Below are positions 26,575 through 35,151 of a stretch of DNA of 64,000 nt, piece by piece. The notes beneath the pieces are model-generated. The model did no database searches. It saw only the letters and a program-made list of their open reading frames with translations, and was not told the DNA's origin. The DNA is taken from the NCBI RefSeq assembly GCF_031624395.1, contig NZ_JAMQON010000001.1:806001-870000 (forward strand), written 5' to 3'. The position numbers and the translations under genes were made by a program. Position 1 is the first letter of the stretch. Each line of letters opens with the position of its first letter. The stretch comes from Halomicroarcula saliterrae. GTDB taxonomy: Archaea; Halobacteriota; Halobacteria; Halobacteriales; Haloarculaceae.

Positions 26575-27048
26575 ATGCGTGAGGAGAATACACAGACCGA
26601 CCACCGGGAACTGAGTGATGCGGCAATCAAAGACCGGATGCGACAAGCAACAAACGGAGACAAAGTGCTGTTTAACAACCGGAAACAGCCATTGACCGTT
26701 GTCGAATCCACGGATGACCGAAAAGAGTGGGAGGTGTATTTTACGACGGAGGACGATACGGAAGCCGTAGAACTGTTCACGGCACTGTCAAAGAGCGATC
26801 TTGCATTTGAGGAGGGGGATGAGATTGATGCGTGGGATCCACCCTACGTGGTCAGTGAGATTGTGGAGTGCACTTCTGCTGCGAGTCAAGATTCGAATGC
26901 TCCGCGGCTCACCCTCAAAGGCCCGCAGGGTGGCGAATATGAACTCTGGAACTCATACCGCGGGCCACTCGTCCAGCGAACGTCCGGTGACACCCAAGCT
27001 TGGGGGTTCGGCGAAGCAGTCTCGTGGTTCCAAAATCAAAGCCAGTAA
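26575..27048 (+). CDS. Hypothetical acidic protein
   Basis: A 157-residue soluble protein, family unknown. It is strand-rich with two repeating blocks: KVLFNNRKQPLTVVES...WEVYFTTE and VSEIVECTSA...LTLKGPQGGEYELWNSYRGPLVQ. Both look like small beta-barrel (SH3-like) modules. Start at 26575 (MREENTQTDHREL). It is followed by two small genes on the same strand and probably belongs to one unit with them. Confidence 0.6.
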   Translation: MREENTQTDHRELSDAAIKDRMRQATNGDKVLFNNRKQPLTVVESTDDRKEWEVYFTTEDDTEAVELFTALSKSDLAFEEGDEIDAWDPPYVVSEIVECTSAASQDSNAPRLTLKGPQGGEYELWNSYRGPLVQRTSGDTQAWGFGEAVSWFQNQSQ

Positions 27049-27100
27049 TGATCGCCTCAGTTCAAAACACGATGCACTCGCCGAAGGCGTGTGATACTGC

Positions 27101-27394
27101 ATGGTAGAGAACAATATCAAAGAAATCGACCTGCCTGACTGGTGGGTTAATGATCTAAACCCATTTGATGCCGTCTGTGAGGAGTGCGGTACAACGGCCC
27201 GGTTCGAGACACGCGATAACCGGTCGATAGGGGAAATGTTCCAGCACCGTTGCTATAGCTGCAATACAGGTCGATTTCTAGAATTTGGAAGCCCCACACA
27301 ATTCCGCGTAACAAATCCGAGTCCCGATCCCGACTCACATCCTGCGTCACCAGCAGCTGATCTCAAAATGTACTCTTCTGATGACTCGCACTGA
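27101..27394 (+). CDS. Small zinc-ribbon protein
   Basis: A 97-residue protein with a treble-cysteine layout CEEC...CYSC (near residues 25 and 51) forming a zinc ribbon, then a disordered Pro/Ser/Asp-rich tail. It overlaps the next gene by 14 nt, which suggests coupled translation. The function is unknown. Many short zinc-finger proteins of this kind occur in haloarchaeal islands. Confidence 0.6.
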   Translation: MVENNIKEIDLPDWWVNDLNPFDAVCEECGTTARFETRDNRSIGEMFQHRCYSCNTGRFLEFGSPTQFRVTNPSPDPDSHPASPAADLKMYSSDDSH

Positions 27395-27917
27395 CCATCT
27401 CTCACACCCCTCGGTTGAAATTAAATTACCATTGGATGGCGCGGATCATCGGTTTGGGATCCCCACCGATACAACGCTCTTTTGTTGGCGAGCAATCGCG
27501 CCAGGAATTGGAGACCGACTCGCACCCACTGACACGCCACAAGGGATGACTCAAATGAATCGAGAAGTACAGCTCCGGGAGAACATTTCTTGGTCGGTTT
27601 CTCTCGATGGGCAGGATATCCCGCTTCTCGATGATACACTGTATCGTAACTCGGGGTATCGAGGTATTGCTTGGTGGATTGCCAGTGACGCAGTCGAGTT
27701 GCCTGCTACCCTCACCGTGCGCGTCGAGACAGGCGAGCAACCGACTGTTGATACGGACCCACTGGTCTGCTGGACAGATAACGGGCAACGACTCCCCTGG
27801 AACCAACACATCGAGAGCACGATTGATTTGCAGCCGACAAATGATTCCAGTCACGAATTCGACACTCGTCGTGAGGAACTCTGGAACGAGCACCAGGTGT
27901 ATGAACCGCTTCGATAG
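27381..27917 (+). CDS. Hypothetical protein
   Basis: A 178-residue protein starting in the end of the zinc-ribbon gene. It is rich in beta strands and aromatic residues, with a GIAWWIASDAVELPATLTVRVE segment and conserved-looking RENISWSVSLDGQDIPLLDD. No family recognised. It closes the three-gene plus-strand unit; its downstream neighbour runs in the opposite direction. Confidence 0.55.
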   Translation: MTRTDHLSHPSVEIKLPLDGADHRFGIPTDTTLFCWRAIAPGIGDRLAPTDTPQGMTQMNREVQLRENISWSVSLDGQDIPLLDDTLYRNSGYRGIAWWIASDAVELPATLTVRVETGEQPTVDTDPLVCWTDNGQRLPWNQHIESTIDLQPTNDSSHEFDTRREELWNEHQVYEPLR

Positions 27918-28083
27918 TGATGTGAACTACCTTACTAGTTCACGGCTGACGCCGTTCGCTCCTTGAGGGTAGGAATCCCTGCTTCCACGACGCGCTAAAC
28001 AGAGACAGATGTATCGACAGGGAGTCCAGTCTCCAAATGAATTCGACAGTTCACATGAGTGGCCGCGTGGTAACTACGGACTG

Positions 28084-29430
28084 TTACAACGATACGTCTT
28101 CTTCTATCGTCTCCGCATAGAGCCGGTCAATTGTCGAGTACAGGTCGGGATTTCCAATCGCCCCTTGCGTGATTGCCCGGGCTAGCGCAGCGATGTACGC
28201 GTCGAAGAAACTCTCGTGTGCGTCGATCTCGATGGGGTATTCGCCGCGTAACACGTTCGATTTGTTCCCTGTAATAGAGTAGTTCGTGTCAGCGATCGCT
28301 GGCCGGATTTCAGCTGCTGCATCGGAGAACCGGGTCGCAAACCCATTATAGAACGTGTCGTGGCCAGACGGGGCGTTACGCAGCGTCACAATAAGCGTGT
28401 TATCACGGACTGCCTCGTCTCGGTTCTGGCCTAATCGGTGGACGAACCCGACTCGCGCGTTCGGTTTCGCCGTTTCTGATACCTGGCGTTGCTCGTCGAG
28501 TTTCGTCCACCACTCTTTCGGGAATGACCACGACCAGTCGGATTTCCCTTGCCGGAACGTCCATTGCCGCTGCTCGTCACCTATCGGGAGCGATACAGCA
28601 GCGTACTCAGAAGGTATCTCGGCATCTTCAACAAGCGTCGCATCGTCGAGTGCCTGCGCTAACCGCGTCCCCCACGACGATTCGAACGACGCCCACTCCT
28701 CATCGAACGCGTCCTCCAACTCCGTGATCACATCGTAGTTCTCAATGAACAGTTCCACCATCTCCTGTTGATTCTCCTCGTATTCAGTCATCGTCAACTC
28801 ACTCCGAATCGTGTCAATGAACTCTTTCAACTGCGCCGTCGTCCGCGCCGGGTACTCATCGTAACTCTCCATCAGGAACGACTGCATCTCACCCACCAAC
28901 CATTCCCACGATAAGTGTACGAACTCGTCCGCTTCTGGCGACGACGCATCCTCCGGTGCTAAAAATACGTAATTATGCCCATCACGCGGCACGTCATCTT
29001 TCTCCACCCCAATGCCGTCGAACGATTCAATGTCCACGTAGCGTGGTGTCTGGTCCATTCCCTCTGAAGCATGCACTTTCAATTCGAAGCACAAAAACCA
29101 CTCCTCAGGTACCCACACCAACAGATCCGGCCGTCCTTGCTCAGTCACGACTTCCTGCGCAATATGGATCTCCTCAATCTCAAACCGAGAAAACGCGAAC
29201 TCTAATTCAGACCGGTCAGCTAACGCGGTTAAGACGTGCTCAAGCAGCGCGTGATTCAACCCGTGAGCCTCCTCAGGCGAGAGAAAATGCACGAGGAACT
29301 GCTGCCAATCCCGTTCCTGCCCACCCCGGCCAAGCACCTGCAACGCAGTCGGCGGCGGCTCCGACGCATCCGGCAACGCAGCGATCCGTTGCCGTAATTC
29401 CGCTACCTGACTCGTAATCCTCTTGGCCAT
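28084..29430 (-). CDS. PD-(D/E)XK nuclease-superfamily protein
   Basis: A 448-residue protein. After a helical N-terminus it has a nuclease core with the motif VTEQGRPDLLVWV...WFLCFELKVHASEG (Asp about residue 101, Glu-x-Lys about 114-116), the PD-(D/E)XK signature, followed by DQTPRYVDI. The C-terminal half (about 250-430) is a separate alpha/beta domain with aromatic-rich strands (WTFRQGKSDWSWSFPKEWW). Similar stand-alone nucleases are found in defence islands. No methylase accompanies it, so the target discrimination is unclear. Confidence 0.75.
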   Translation of the reverse strand: MAKRITSQVAELRQRIAALPDASEPPPTALQVLGRGGQERDWQQFLVHFLSPEEAHGLNHALLEHVLTALADRSELEFAFSRFEIEEIHIAQEVVTEQGRPDLLVWVPEEWFLCFELKVHASEGMDQTPRYVDIESFDGIGVEKDDVPRDGHNYVFLAPEDASSPEADEFVHLSWEWLVGEMQSFLMESYDEYPARTTAQLKEFIDTIRSELTMTEYEENQQEMVELFIENYDVITELEDAFDEEWASFESSWGTRLAQALDDATLVEDAEIPSEYAAVSLPIGDEQRQWTFRQGKSDWSWSFPKEWWTKLDEQRQVSETAKPNARVGFVHRLGQNRDEAVRDNTLIVTLRNAPSGHDTFYNGFATRFSDAAAEIRPAIADTNYSITGNKSNVLRGEYPIEIDAHESFFDAYIAALARAITQGAIGNPDLYSTIDRLYAETIEEDVSL

Positions 29431-29641
29431 GGACCATACTCGCCTACGAGAGAAATCAAAGTACCGCCACTCACAAACTAAAATATCTCCGACGGTGCGA
29501 ACAGAGCTAGTTACGATGCGACGAGGGAAAGAGATTTATTCAACATGGGTGCCTGGACAGAATTCTTCCGTATTGTAATTGTATGGCTGAAAAGTCATCA
29601 TTTGCCATAAGTATATCTGCCAGTAACGAGTACACAGTTGT

Positions 29642-29884
29642 GTGAGTTCTGGTAACAATACGGATGCGTACGGGCGAGAGTACCGGAAGGGAGGCGGCGG
29701 CTCCGTAGGCGAGTCAATGCCAGGTACGATCGGCGACTCTGAGGGTGTTCTGCACGATGCCAACGGTTACACGCCGACCAGTACACCTGATATTGAAGTG
29801 CCGGCTGATAACGCAACGGAGACAGAGGAAAAGACGGATACAGGCGGTCTTTCGGTTAAGGAACTCGTCAAACAACGAAGCTGA
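29642..29884 (+). CDS. Possible small disordered protein
   Basis: An 80-residue frame with GTG start. Its Gly/Ser/Thr-rich, acidic composition and end LSVKELVKQRS fit a flexible haloarchaeal peptide. No family or motif is seen. It lies between the nuclease gene and the helicase gene on the helicase strand. Codon choice is acceptable but the gene is uncertain. Confidence 0.35.
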   Translation: MSSGNNTDAYGREYRKGGGGSVGESMPGTIGDSEGVLHDANGYTPTSTPDIEVPADNATETEEKTDTGGLSVKELVKQRS

Positions 29885-30039
29885 GTGTCTGCGAACTGTT
29901 TTCCGAGGCGTGTTCACCTGCTTCAAAACGCTTAGCAAGGATCGGCTGACTCTGATGCATTGTTTTAATTCTGCATTATCAGTGATATCCTATTCTCTTG
30001 ACGAATGAATTATATGTAAGTCCACGTATCTGCTATCTG

Positions 30040-32325
30040 ATGCCGGATATTGATTTGTCGGTGATGGTTCAGGCGTTTTCTGCTCGATACTCACCGTCGC
30101 TCGCTGCGTTCAGCGAGCGACCTGAGAAAGTTGATGTGCTTACCGAAGACGGGGACGCGGTCGATCTTGAGGCGCTTGCTGCTGAATTCAAGCAATTCGG
30201 TGCGTTGCACCGCGGCAACAGCGTCCAGCTTCCACTGCATAAACCAGAGTCGGCAGAGCTCACCGGTGAGTTCGTCTGGTTCACGGAAGAAGACCGTCGG
30301 ACGATTGTCGAGTATCACTGGTCGATGGTGGATCGGGATGATTTCCAATCAGTCCGACAAGCCGGGATGACCGAAATCGGGTGGCGGCTTCGATTCTGGA
30401 CAGATGCATTTGACGTTCCAGCAACCCCGAGTTACATGCCAAGCGGGGATACGCAGGAGGAAGAGTCGGTACTTGAACTCGTCCCGGAGAAACTCACAGC
30501 GGACCATTGGGGCGAACAGCGACGTGACGACTTTTTCACCCACTTGTTAGACTTCGTCACAGCCGAGAAGCAACGTGATCGACGCGACAGCATTGAGAAA
30601 TACCATTCCTTCGATCAGAACGCATACCAATCGAGGGAAGGCGGCGTGCATGATGCCGTGCCGGTATATGAAGACACGGGTGCAGACCCGACGCGGTGGC
30701 ACGTCACTGTCCCTACTGAAGACGATGAGGAAGCCGATCCGACGTATATCTGCGCTGAGACGAATCTGTGGGAAGGCACGGAAATCATGATTGACACGCC
30801 GCCGTGGGCACAATCACCTACTGGCCTCCCCGTCCTCGGGGAAATCGCTGACTCCGGGACACGGGATCTGACGTTCACCATATCCGGAGACGCGGACGAC
30901 CCGAAGGCTGCGACGCGGTCCCTTCGGAATATTTTCGATGACGATGAGTTCGTTATCGGTCTCTATCCGATTTTCAATGCGTTACCGTACGACCGAGAAC
31001 TCGACTGTATCAGTCGCGTCCGAGACACCCCATCGAAGCACGCACCGGTCGCCGGGAACAGTGGTGTATCCTTCACGCCAGGCCGTGGACTCGACACAGA
31101 GTTCCCTGACCTGAACGATTCGCAACGCCGCGCCGCATACCACGGCGTGTGTGCAGATGATATCACACTTATCCACGGCCCGCCCGGCACCGGGAAAACC
31201 AGGACGCTCGTCACGCTCATCAAGGAGCTCGTCGACAGGGGCCACACTGTGTTAGCCTGCGCGCACTCGAATCAAGCCACAGACAACCTTCTGGTCGGCA
31301 CGAGCACGCCAAGCGACCCTGAGGAGGGGTCACTCCACGAAGCCGCAGTTGAGGAGCAACTCACGATTGCTCGGGCAGGGACAGGCAGTACAAACCGTGT
31401 TGTGGAACAGAACTACTTGGGACGGCATCCGAAGCAAGCCGATGTTGTTGGCGCGACGATGTCCGCTGCTGCCGAGTTCGACACGAACGAGTTCGATGTC
31501 GCCATCGTTGACGAAGCCTCCCAAGCATCCATTCCAGCGACGTTCGCCCCGTGGCTCGCCGCAAACCGCATGATCCTCGCCGGTGACCACAAACAACTCC
31601 CTCCGTACGCGAGCGACGAAATGCGAGACCGTGACCTCGAAGTCAGCCTGTACGAACACCTCGTCCACCGGTATGGACAGGACGCCGCACAATTGCTCGA
31701 CACGCAATACCGGATGCACGAAGACATCGCCGCGTTCCCAAGCAAAGCCTTCTACGACGGGCAGGTCAAGACCGTCGACCGACCAAACGATCCGTACACG
31801 CTGTGGGACCTCCCGCCGGTCACCGCACACCACGTCACTGGTGACGAAACACAACGGTACGGGACGTCCTACGCGAACGACGCCGAAGCAGCCCTCATCG
31901 CCCACCACGTCCACGACCTCCGGGATCGAGGCACGCCGTGTAAACACATCGGCGTCATCACCGGATACACCGGGCAAATCCAAACCATTCGGAGCAAACT
32001 CGACGACCTACCAGTCACCACCGATAAAATCGAGATCGACACCGTCGACTCATTCCAAGGCGGCGAACGCACCGTCATCCTCATGTCGTTCGTTCGGTCG
32101 AACGACGCCGGCCGATCCGGCTTCCTCTCACTCCCCGATGTCGGCCCACGCCGACTCAACGTCGCCTTGACACGCGCCAAAAAACGTCTCGTGCTCATCG
32201 GGAATTGGGACACACTCACCGAGCCCGAACCAGCCCGTGACGACTGCAGCGACGTGTACGCCGACCTCCGCAGCTGGCTTATCGAAAACGACTGCTTCGA
32301 AGAACCACCGGCGAAAAAACACTAA
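30040..32325 (+). CDS. UPF1/DNA2-like superfamily 1B helicase
   Basis: About 761 residues. The N-terminal 320 residues are a unique region; residues from about 370 form an SF1B helicase core: Walker A HGPPGTGKTRT, motif Ia CAHSNQATDN, Walker B VDEASQASIPAT, motif III AGDHKQLPPYAS, motif IV QYRMHEDIAAFPS, and motif V/VI DTVDSFQGGERTV...NVALTRAKKRLVLIG. It probably unwinds nucleic acid 5' to 3'. The ATG at 30040 is preferred over a TTG 42 nt earlier. Such helicases are frequent in defence islands. A single gene, followed by a long non-coding stretch. Confidence 0.88.
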   Translation: MPDIDLSVMVQAFSARYSPSLAAFSERPEKVDVLTEDGDAVDLEALAAEFKQFGALHRGNSVQLPLHKPESAELTGEFVWFTEEDRRTIVEYHWSMVDRDDFQSVRQAGMTEIGWRLRFWTDAFDVPATPSYMPSGDTQEEESVLELVPEKLTADHWGEQRRDDFFTHLLDFVTAEKQRDRRDSIEKYHSFDQNAYQSREGGVHDAVPVYEDTGADPTRWHVTVPTEDDEEADPTYICAETNLWEGTEIMIDTPPWAQSPTGLPVLGEIADSGTRDLTFTISGDADDPKAATRSLRNIFDDDEFVIGLYPIFNALPYDRELDCISRVRDTPSKHAPVAGNSGVSFTPGRGLDTEFPDLNDSQRRAAYHGVCADDITLIHGPPGTGKTRTLVTLIKELVDRGHTVLACAHSNQATDNLLVGTSTPSDPEEGSLHEAAVEEQLTIARAGTGSTNRVVEQNYLGRHPKQADVVGATMSAAAEFDTNEFDVAIVDEASQASIPATFAPWLAANRMILAGDHKQLPPYASDEMRDRDLEVSLYEHLVHRYGQDAAQLLDTQYRMHEDIAAFPSKAFYDGQVKTVDRPNDPYTLWDLPPVTAHHVTGDETQRYGTSYANDAEAALIAHHVHDLRDRGTPCKHIGVITGYTGQIQTIRSKLDDLPVTTDKIEIDTVDSFQGGERTVILMSFVRSNDAGRSGFLSLPDVGPRRLNVALTRAKKRLVLIGNWDTLTEPEPARDDCSDVYADLRSWLIENDCFEEPPAKKH

Positions 32326-32671
32326 CTATCCTCGCCTTCACGCTTCAATTTCTAACCATATTACGTCTAAGAATTCTGTGAATTTCGGTGAGGTAGCTCA
32401 TATCTTCCCTCTTTATAATAGCTGAATTGAGGGCACTTATATTGAAATGCTATCGATGAGAATTAATTATTTTTATTTTCTATCATCCAGTATTTTCTGT
32501 TTACGTTTGGCGAGAATACGATTGGGTAAGTGGAGCAGACAGGCAAATAGAGATTGGTATGTCAAGATATTGATTATGAATTAATGGGGCTGAATGTAGA
32601 CCGATTCATGAGCTATCCCCCGATATGAAATACAAATTATGTAAAATTGTGGGCATGGGTGAACGCGATAC

Positions 32672-33131
32672 TATGGACAAACTGTGCCTATTTTCATTGT
32701 ACGGTGCTGTCTTGCGGTTATGGACAGATTGTGGCCTAATTTCTATTGGACTCTATCCTGCTGTTGTCCGATCATTATGGACATTTTGTGAGTGATTTGC
32801 ATTACTAGCCATCTCCAGCAAATAGATAAGATTCTAACATCTAGGAATGACCGTTAATAACTCAGACTGAGATCTCTCAATGTCAATAATAATACTATAT
32901 CTCATGTCTTGCGGTTATGGACAGATTGTGCCCTAATTTACATTGGTCCAAACCCACTCGTTGTCTTGCGGTTATGAACAAATCGTGCCTAGAGTCAATG
33001 TATTATTAACACCGTCTGAAATCACCATCGAACTGGTCGAGGGTCCCTCCACTGAATTTTTGGAGAAATCCCGCCAATTCACCCCTTTGCCGTCTTGCGG
33101 TTATGGACAGACCGTGCCCTGATTTACATTG
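32672..33131 (+). repeat. Family of about 40-nt direct repeats beginning GTCTTGCGGTTATG
   Basis: Four good copies start at 32709, 32906, 32963 and 33092 with the common core GTCTTGCGGTTATGGACAGA, then TTGTGCCCTAATTTACATTG. Two partial copies lie at 32672 (TATGGACAAACTGTGCC) and 32774 (ATTATGGACATTTTGTG). All face the same way. The spacing is irregular (about 57 to 197 nt) and the stretches between are not spacer-like, so it is not a CRISPR array. Similar shortened copies flank the integrase at 21.1 kb. Confidence 0.8.
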
Positions 33132-33237
33132 ATATTATGGCTGTATGACGGGGTGTGTCTCAAGACACTGGTTTTGCTTGCAGCTTTAGAGCGCTTCAGA
33201 AACTGCAAAGTTATATCTAAGAGCGTCGATTGGGGTC

Positions 33238-33284
33238 TAGACCAGTTCTATACCCCCCGAAATTTTCCGAAGGGGGTTGGTCTA
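33238..33284. other. Strong inverted repeat / hairpin
   Basis: A 7-bp outer stem (TAGACCA/TGGTCTA) and a 6-bp inner stem (ACCCCC/GGGGGT) enclose CGAAATTTTCCGA, with a 7-nt bulge on one side. The G-run preceded by CGAA recalls the G-strings of haloarchaeal origin-recognition boxes, but no full box is present. It may be an RNA structure or an origin element. Confidence 0.45.
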
Positions 33285-34057
33285 ATAGATGGCTGAGGAG
33301 GATTTACCTCCCGTGGCATTGGAATCTCAGTTGCCGGATGGGTTACCACTTTCAAGCGCCATGTGGTTAGGCTGGTGTCTGCTTGTATCAGTTTGGTAAG
33401 GGACAGTGCTCACTAGGCACACTGTGGATGCCCGGTACGGTTCTATACATGAGTGGCGGTGAGGCGACAGGAGCTATCGTGGTGGTGTGCCAGTTACTTC
33501 GAAACGAAGGTATTGGTGAGCATTGAGAGTGACTGCTTTTTCTATCAGAATAGTGGTACGAATATGTGTGTGTGTCAGGATTCAACAAGCAGCAAAACAA
33601 TGTGTGGACAAAGACGTCACACTTTCTGCTTGATCGATGCTGCTGGCGCAGGTTTCCTCGAAGACTAGGATTCGATCAACCCTACATGGTATCCCGAGCC
33701 ACAGCCAACTCTAAAGAGACAGGTCGAGGAGAGACTTTGCTTTGCGTCGGCGAGTAGCATCTTGGTGAGGCGGTGTTGCCCTCACTATTTTCGAGGCCCT
33801 GAGCGATCTCCGGGCGCGACTCATTGGTCAACTTGGACATCTCGACATCCCGGTGGTTCTGATACCACCTGTACGCACCACTGACGCTCTCAGTACTGCA
33901 ACCGAGTACTACGAGTATCACGCTATTCAAAACCATCCTGTCTGAGCACGGTTCGCCACAGGGCAGTAGGAAGAATTAAATCGCCTCGCTGAATATGTGT
34001 ATATGAGCAGGTGGCGCACGGATCAATGATCCCTCCTTGAGGGTACTGAGTTCCGTG

Positions 34058-34074
34058 AGGCTACCTGGTAGCCT
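34058..34074. terminator. Short perfect hairpin downstream of the DUF3800 gene
   Basis: AGGCTACC-T-GGTAGCCT forms a near-perfect palindrome 23 nt beyond the stop of the DUF3800 gene, and CCCTCCTTGAGGG just beyond forms another small stem. It is placed where the minus-strand transcript would end. Terminator function is inferred from position only. Confidence 0.3.
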
Positions 34075-34096
34075 TTCCGAGAGCATAATTCTGGAG

Positions 34097-34810
34097 TTAC
34101 TTCTTTGCGAACCGAAGCGGATGCAGCGTTTCGACGGCCGTTTCACAGTCTCCTTTCCGCTGATGCCGAGCCCAACTGTATGCCGCTACATCAGCAACCT
34201 GTAGCCCTGGCGCGTCCTTACTATCACGACTGTCAAATTCAATCGGCGGAATCTCATCCGCAGTACGATCTAACACAGTCGCTACCTTCTCCGCAGGGTT
34301 TTGCCACACCTCAGAATCCAGAACGACGCACATCGAATCAATCGTACTCAGAGCTACGTGCGTCGTCTGAAATACCGGGTTTAGCACGCTGCATAACGCC
34401 AGTGTCTTCAATTCTTGAACAGATTCATCGAAGTTCCCAATCACGTCTGTCAACACGTCATTGCCGATATCCGGGTTCACCGCATGCACTGACAATCGGA
34501 TCGGGTGCGTAATCTCCCACGGCAACCGGGTTTGCTCAATTGTCGGGTCATCATACTCGACTTGATTCAAACACCCAACAGTCGTATTAACAACCGCAAC
34601 CGGTAATGCAGATCCCTTCAGCTCAGACAACGTTCGAGACCCATGCAACGCACTCTCAGCAATCGTTTTCAATTCATCAGCCGTATGCCGTAACACCTCA
34701 TTCGCCCGGCCCCGCTCAGAAAGACACCACGGAGCAGCTACTACATAGTATGACCCGTTTGATGGGTTCCCACTCTCATCAACGTGTACGAACAACGTCC
34801 GAGCCATCAA
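34097..34810 (-). CDS. DUF3800-domain protein
   Basis: A 237-residue protein with RNase H-like fold signature: FVHVDESGNPSNGSYYVVAA at the N-terminus (Asp and Glu of the active site) and DAPGLQVADVAAYSWARH near the end (Asp of the LQxADxxA motif). The DUF3800 family is widespread in phage-defence islands and mobile elements; its biochemical role is not settled but acidic residues point to a metal-dependent nuclease. MMARTL or the next Met may be the start. A single gene next to HNH genes. Confidence 0.82.
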   Translation of the reverse strand: MMARTLFVHVDESGNPSNGSYYVVAAPWCLSERGRANEVLRHTADELKTIAESALHGSRTLSELKGSALPVAVVNTTVGCLNQVEYDDPTIEQTRLPWEITHPIRLSVHAVNPDIGNDVLTDVIGNFDESVQELKTLALCSVLNPVFQTTHVALSTIDSMCVVLDSEVWQNPAEKVATVLDRTADEIPPIEFDSRDSKDAPGLQVADVAAYSWARHQRKGDCETAVETLHPLRFAKK

Positions 34811-34909
34811 ATCAACAGGATACTATCACGCAAACGCTCACGCGATATATTTCATTCCATCACTACCAAGCCGCCCCTGTCACATAACTACGTGGTTAAT
34901 CATAGTCCG

Positions 34910-35134
34910 TGGAACTGTGAATGCGAAGGTTGCGGTGAGCCAGCACACCAGTGAACCAAGGCAACCGTATCTCCACGCCCACCATATTAACGAACTGAGT
35001 GACGGCGGGTCAGACACACGGCAACCGTCGTGGCTCTCTGCCCGAACTGCCACTACACAACCCACCACGGCGTCGATGGTGACGAGTTCAACGACCACTT
35101 ACGCACGAAGATATCGCAACTGGACGACGCGTAA
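34910..35134 (+). pseudogene. Decayed HNH endonuclease fragment
   Basis: Three consecutive frames together spell the end of an HNH nuclease: NCECEGCGEPA (zinc Cys pair), then after a frame change LHAHHINELSDGG (the HH of HNH), then after another LCPNCHYTTHHGVDGDEF...ISQLDDA and a stop. Two frameshifts and an internal TGA mean it cannot be translated intact. The missing N-terminal part would lie upstream but is not recognisable. It faces the intact HNH gene of the RAMP operon. Confidence 0.7.
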
Positions 35135-35151
35135 CCTGACCGCGTGAGAGT

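Larger units (their letters stand above)
32326..34096. other. 1.8-kb AT-rich region without a convincing gene
   Basis: AT-rich DNA between the SF1 helicase and the DUF3800 gene. It contains a family of about 40-nt repeats (32.67-33.13 kb), a strong hairpin (33238-33284), a short open frame of 36 codons at 33289-33399 (MAEEDLPPVALESQL...), and a structured stretch near 34.03-34.07 kb. The remaining frames give cysteine- and serine-rich translations unlike haloarchaeal proteins. A replication origin, regulatory hub or non-coding RNA locus are possible explanations. Confidence 0.6.

Noticed and set aside
32672-33131. CRISPR array
   Set aside because: Repeat spacing is irregular (57-197 nt), repeats vary and the intervals are not spacer-sized. 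No cas1/cas2 nearby.
33453-33757. Short cysteine-rich frames in the 33.4-33.8 kb stretch
   Set aside because: Two overlapping frames have non-haloarchaeal composition, no promoter and no recognisable motif.
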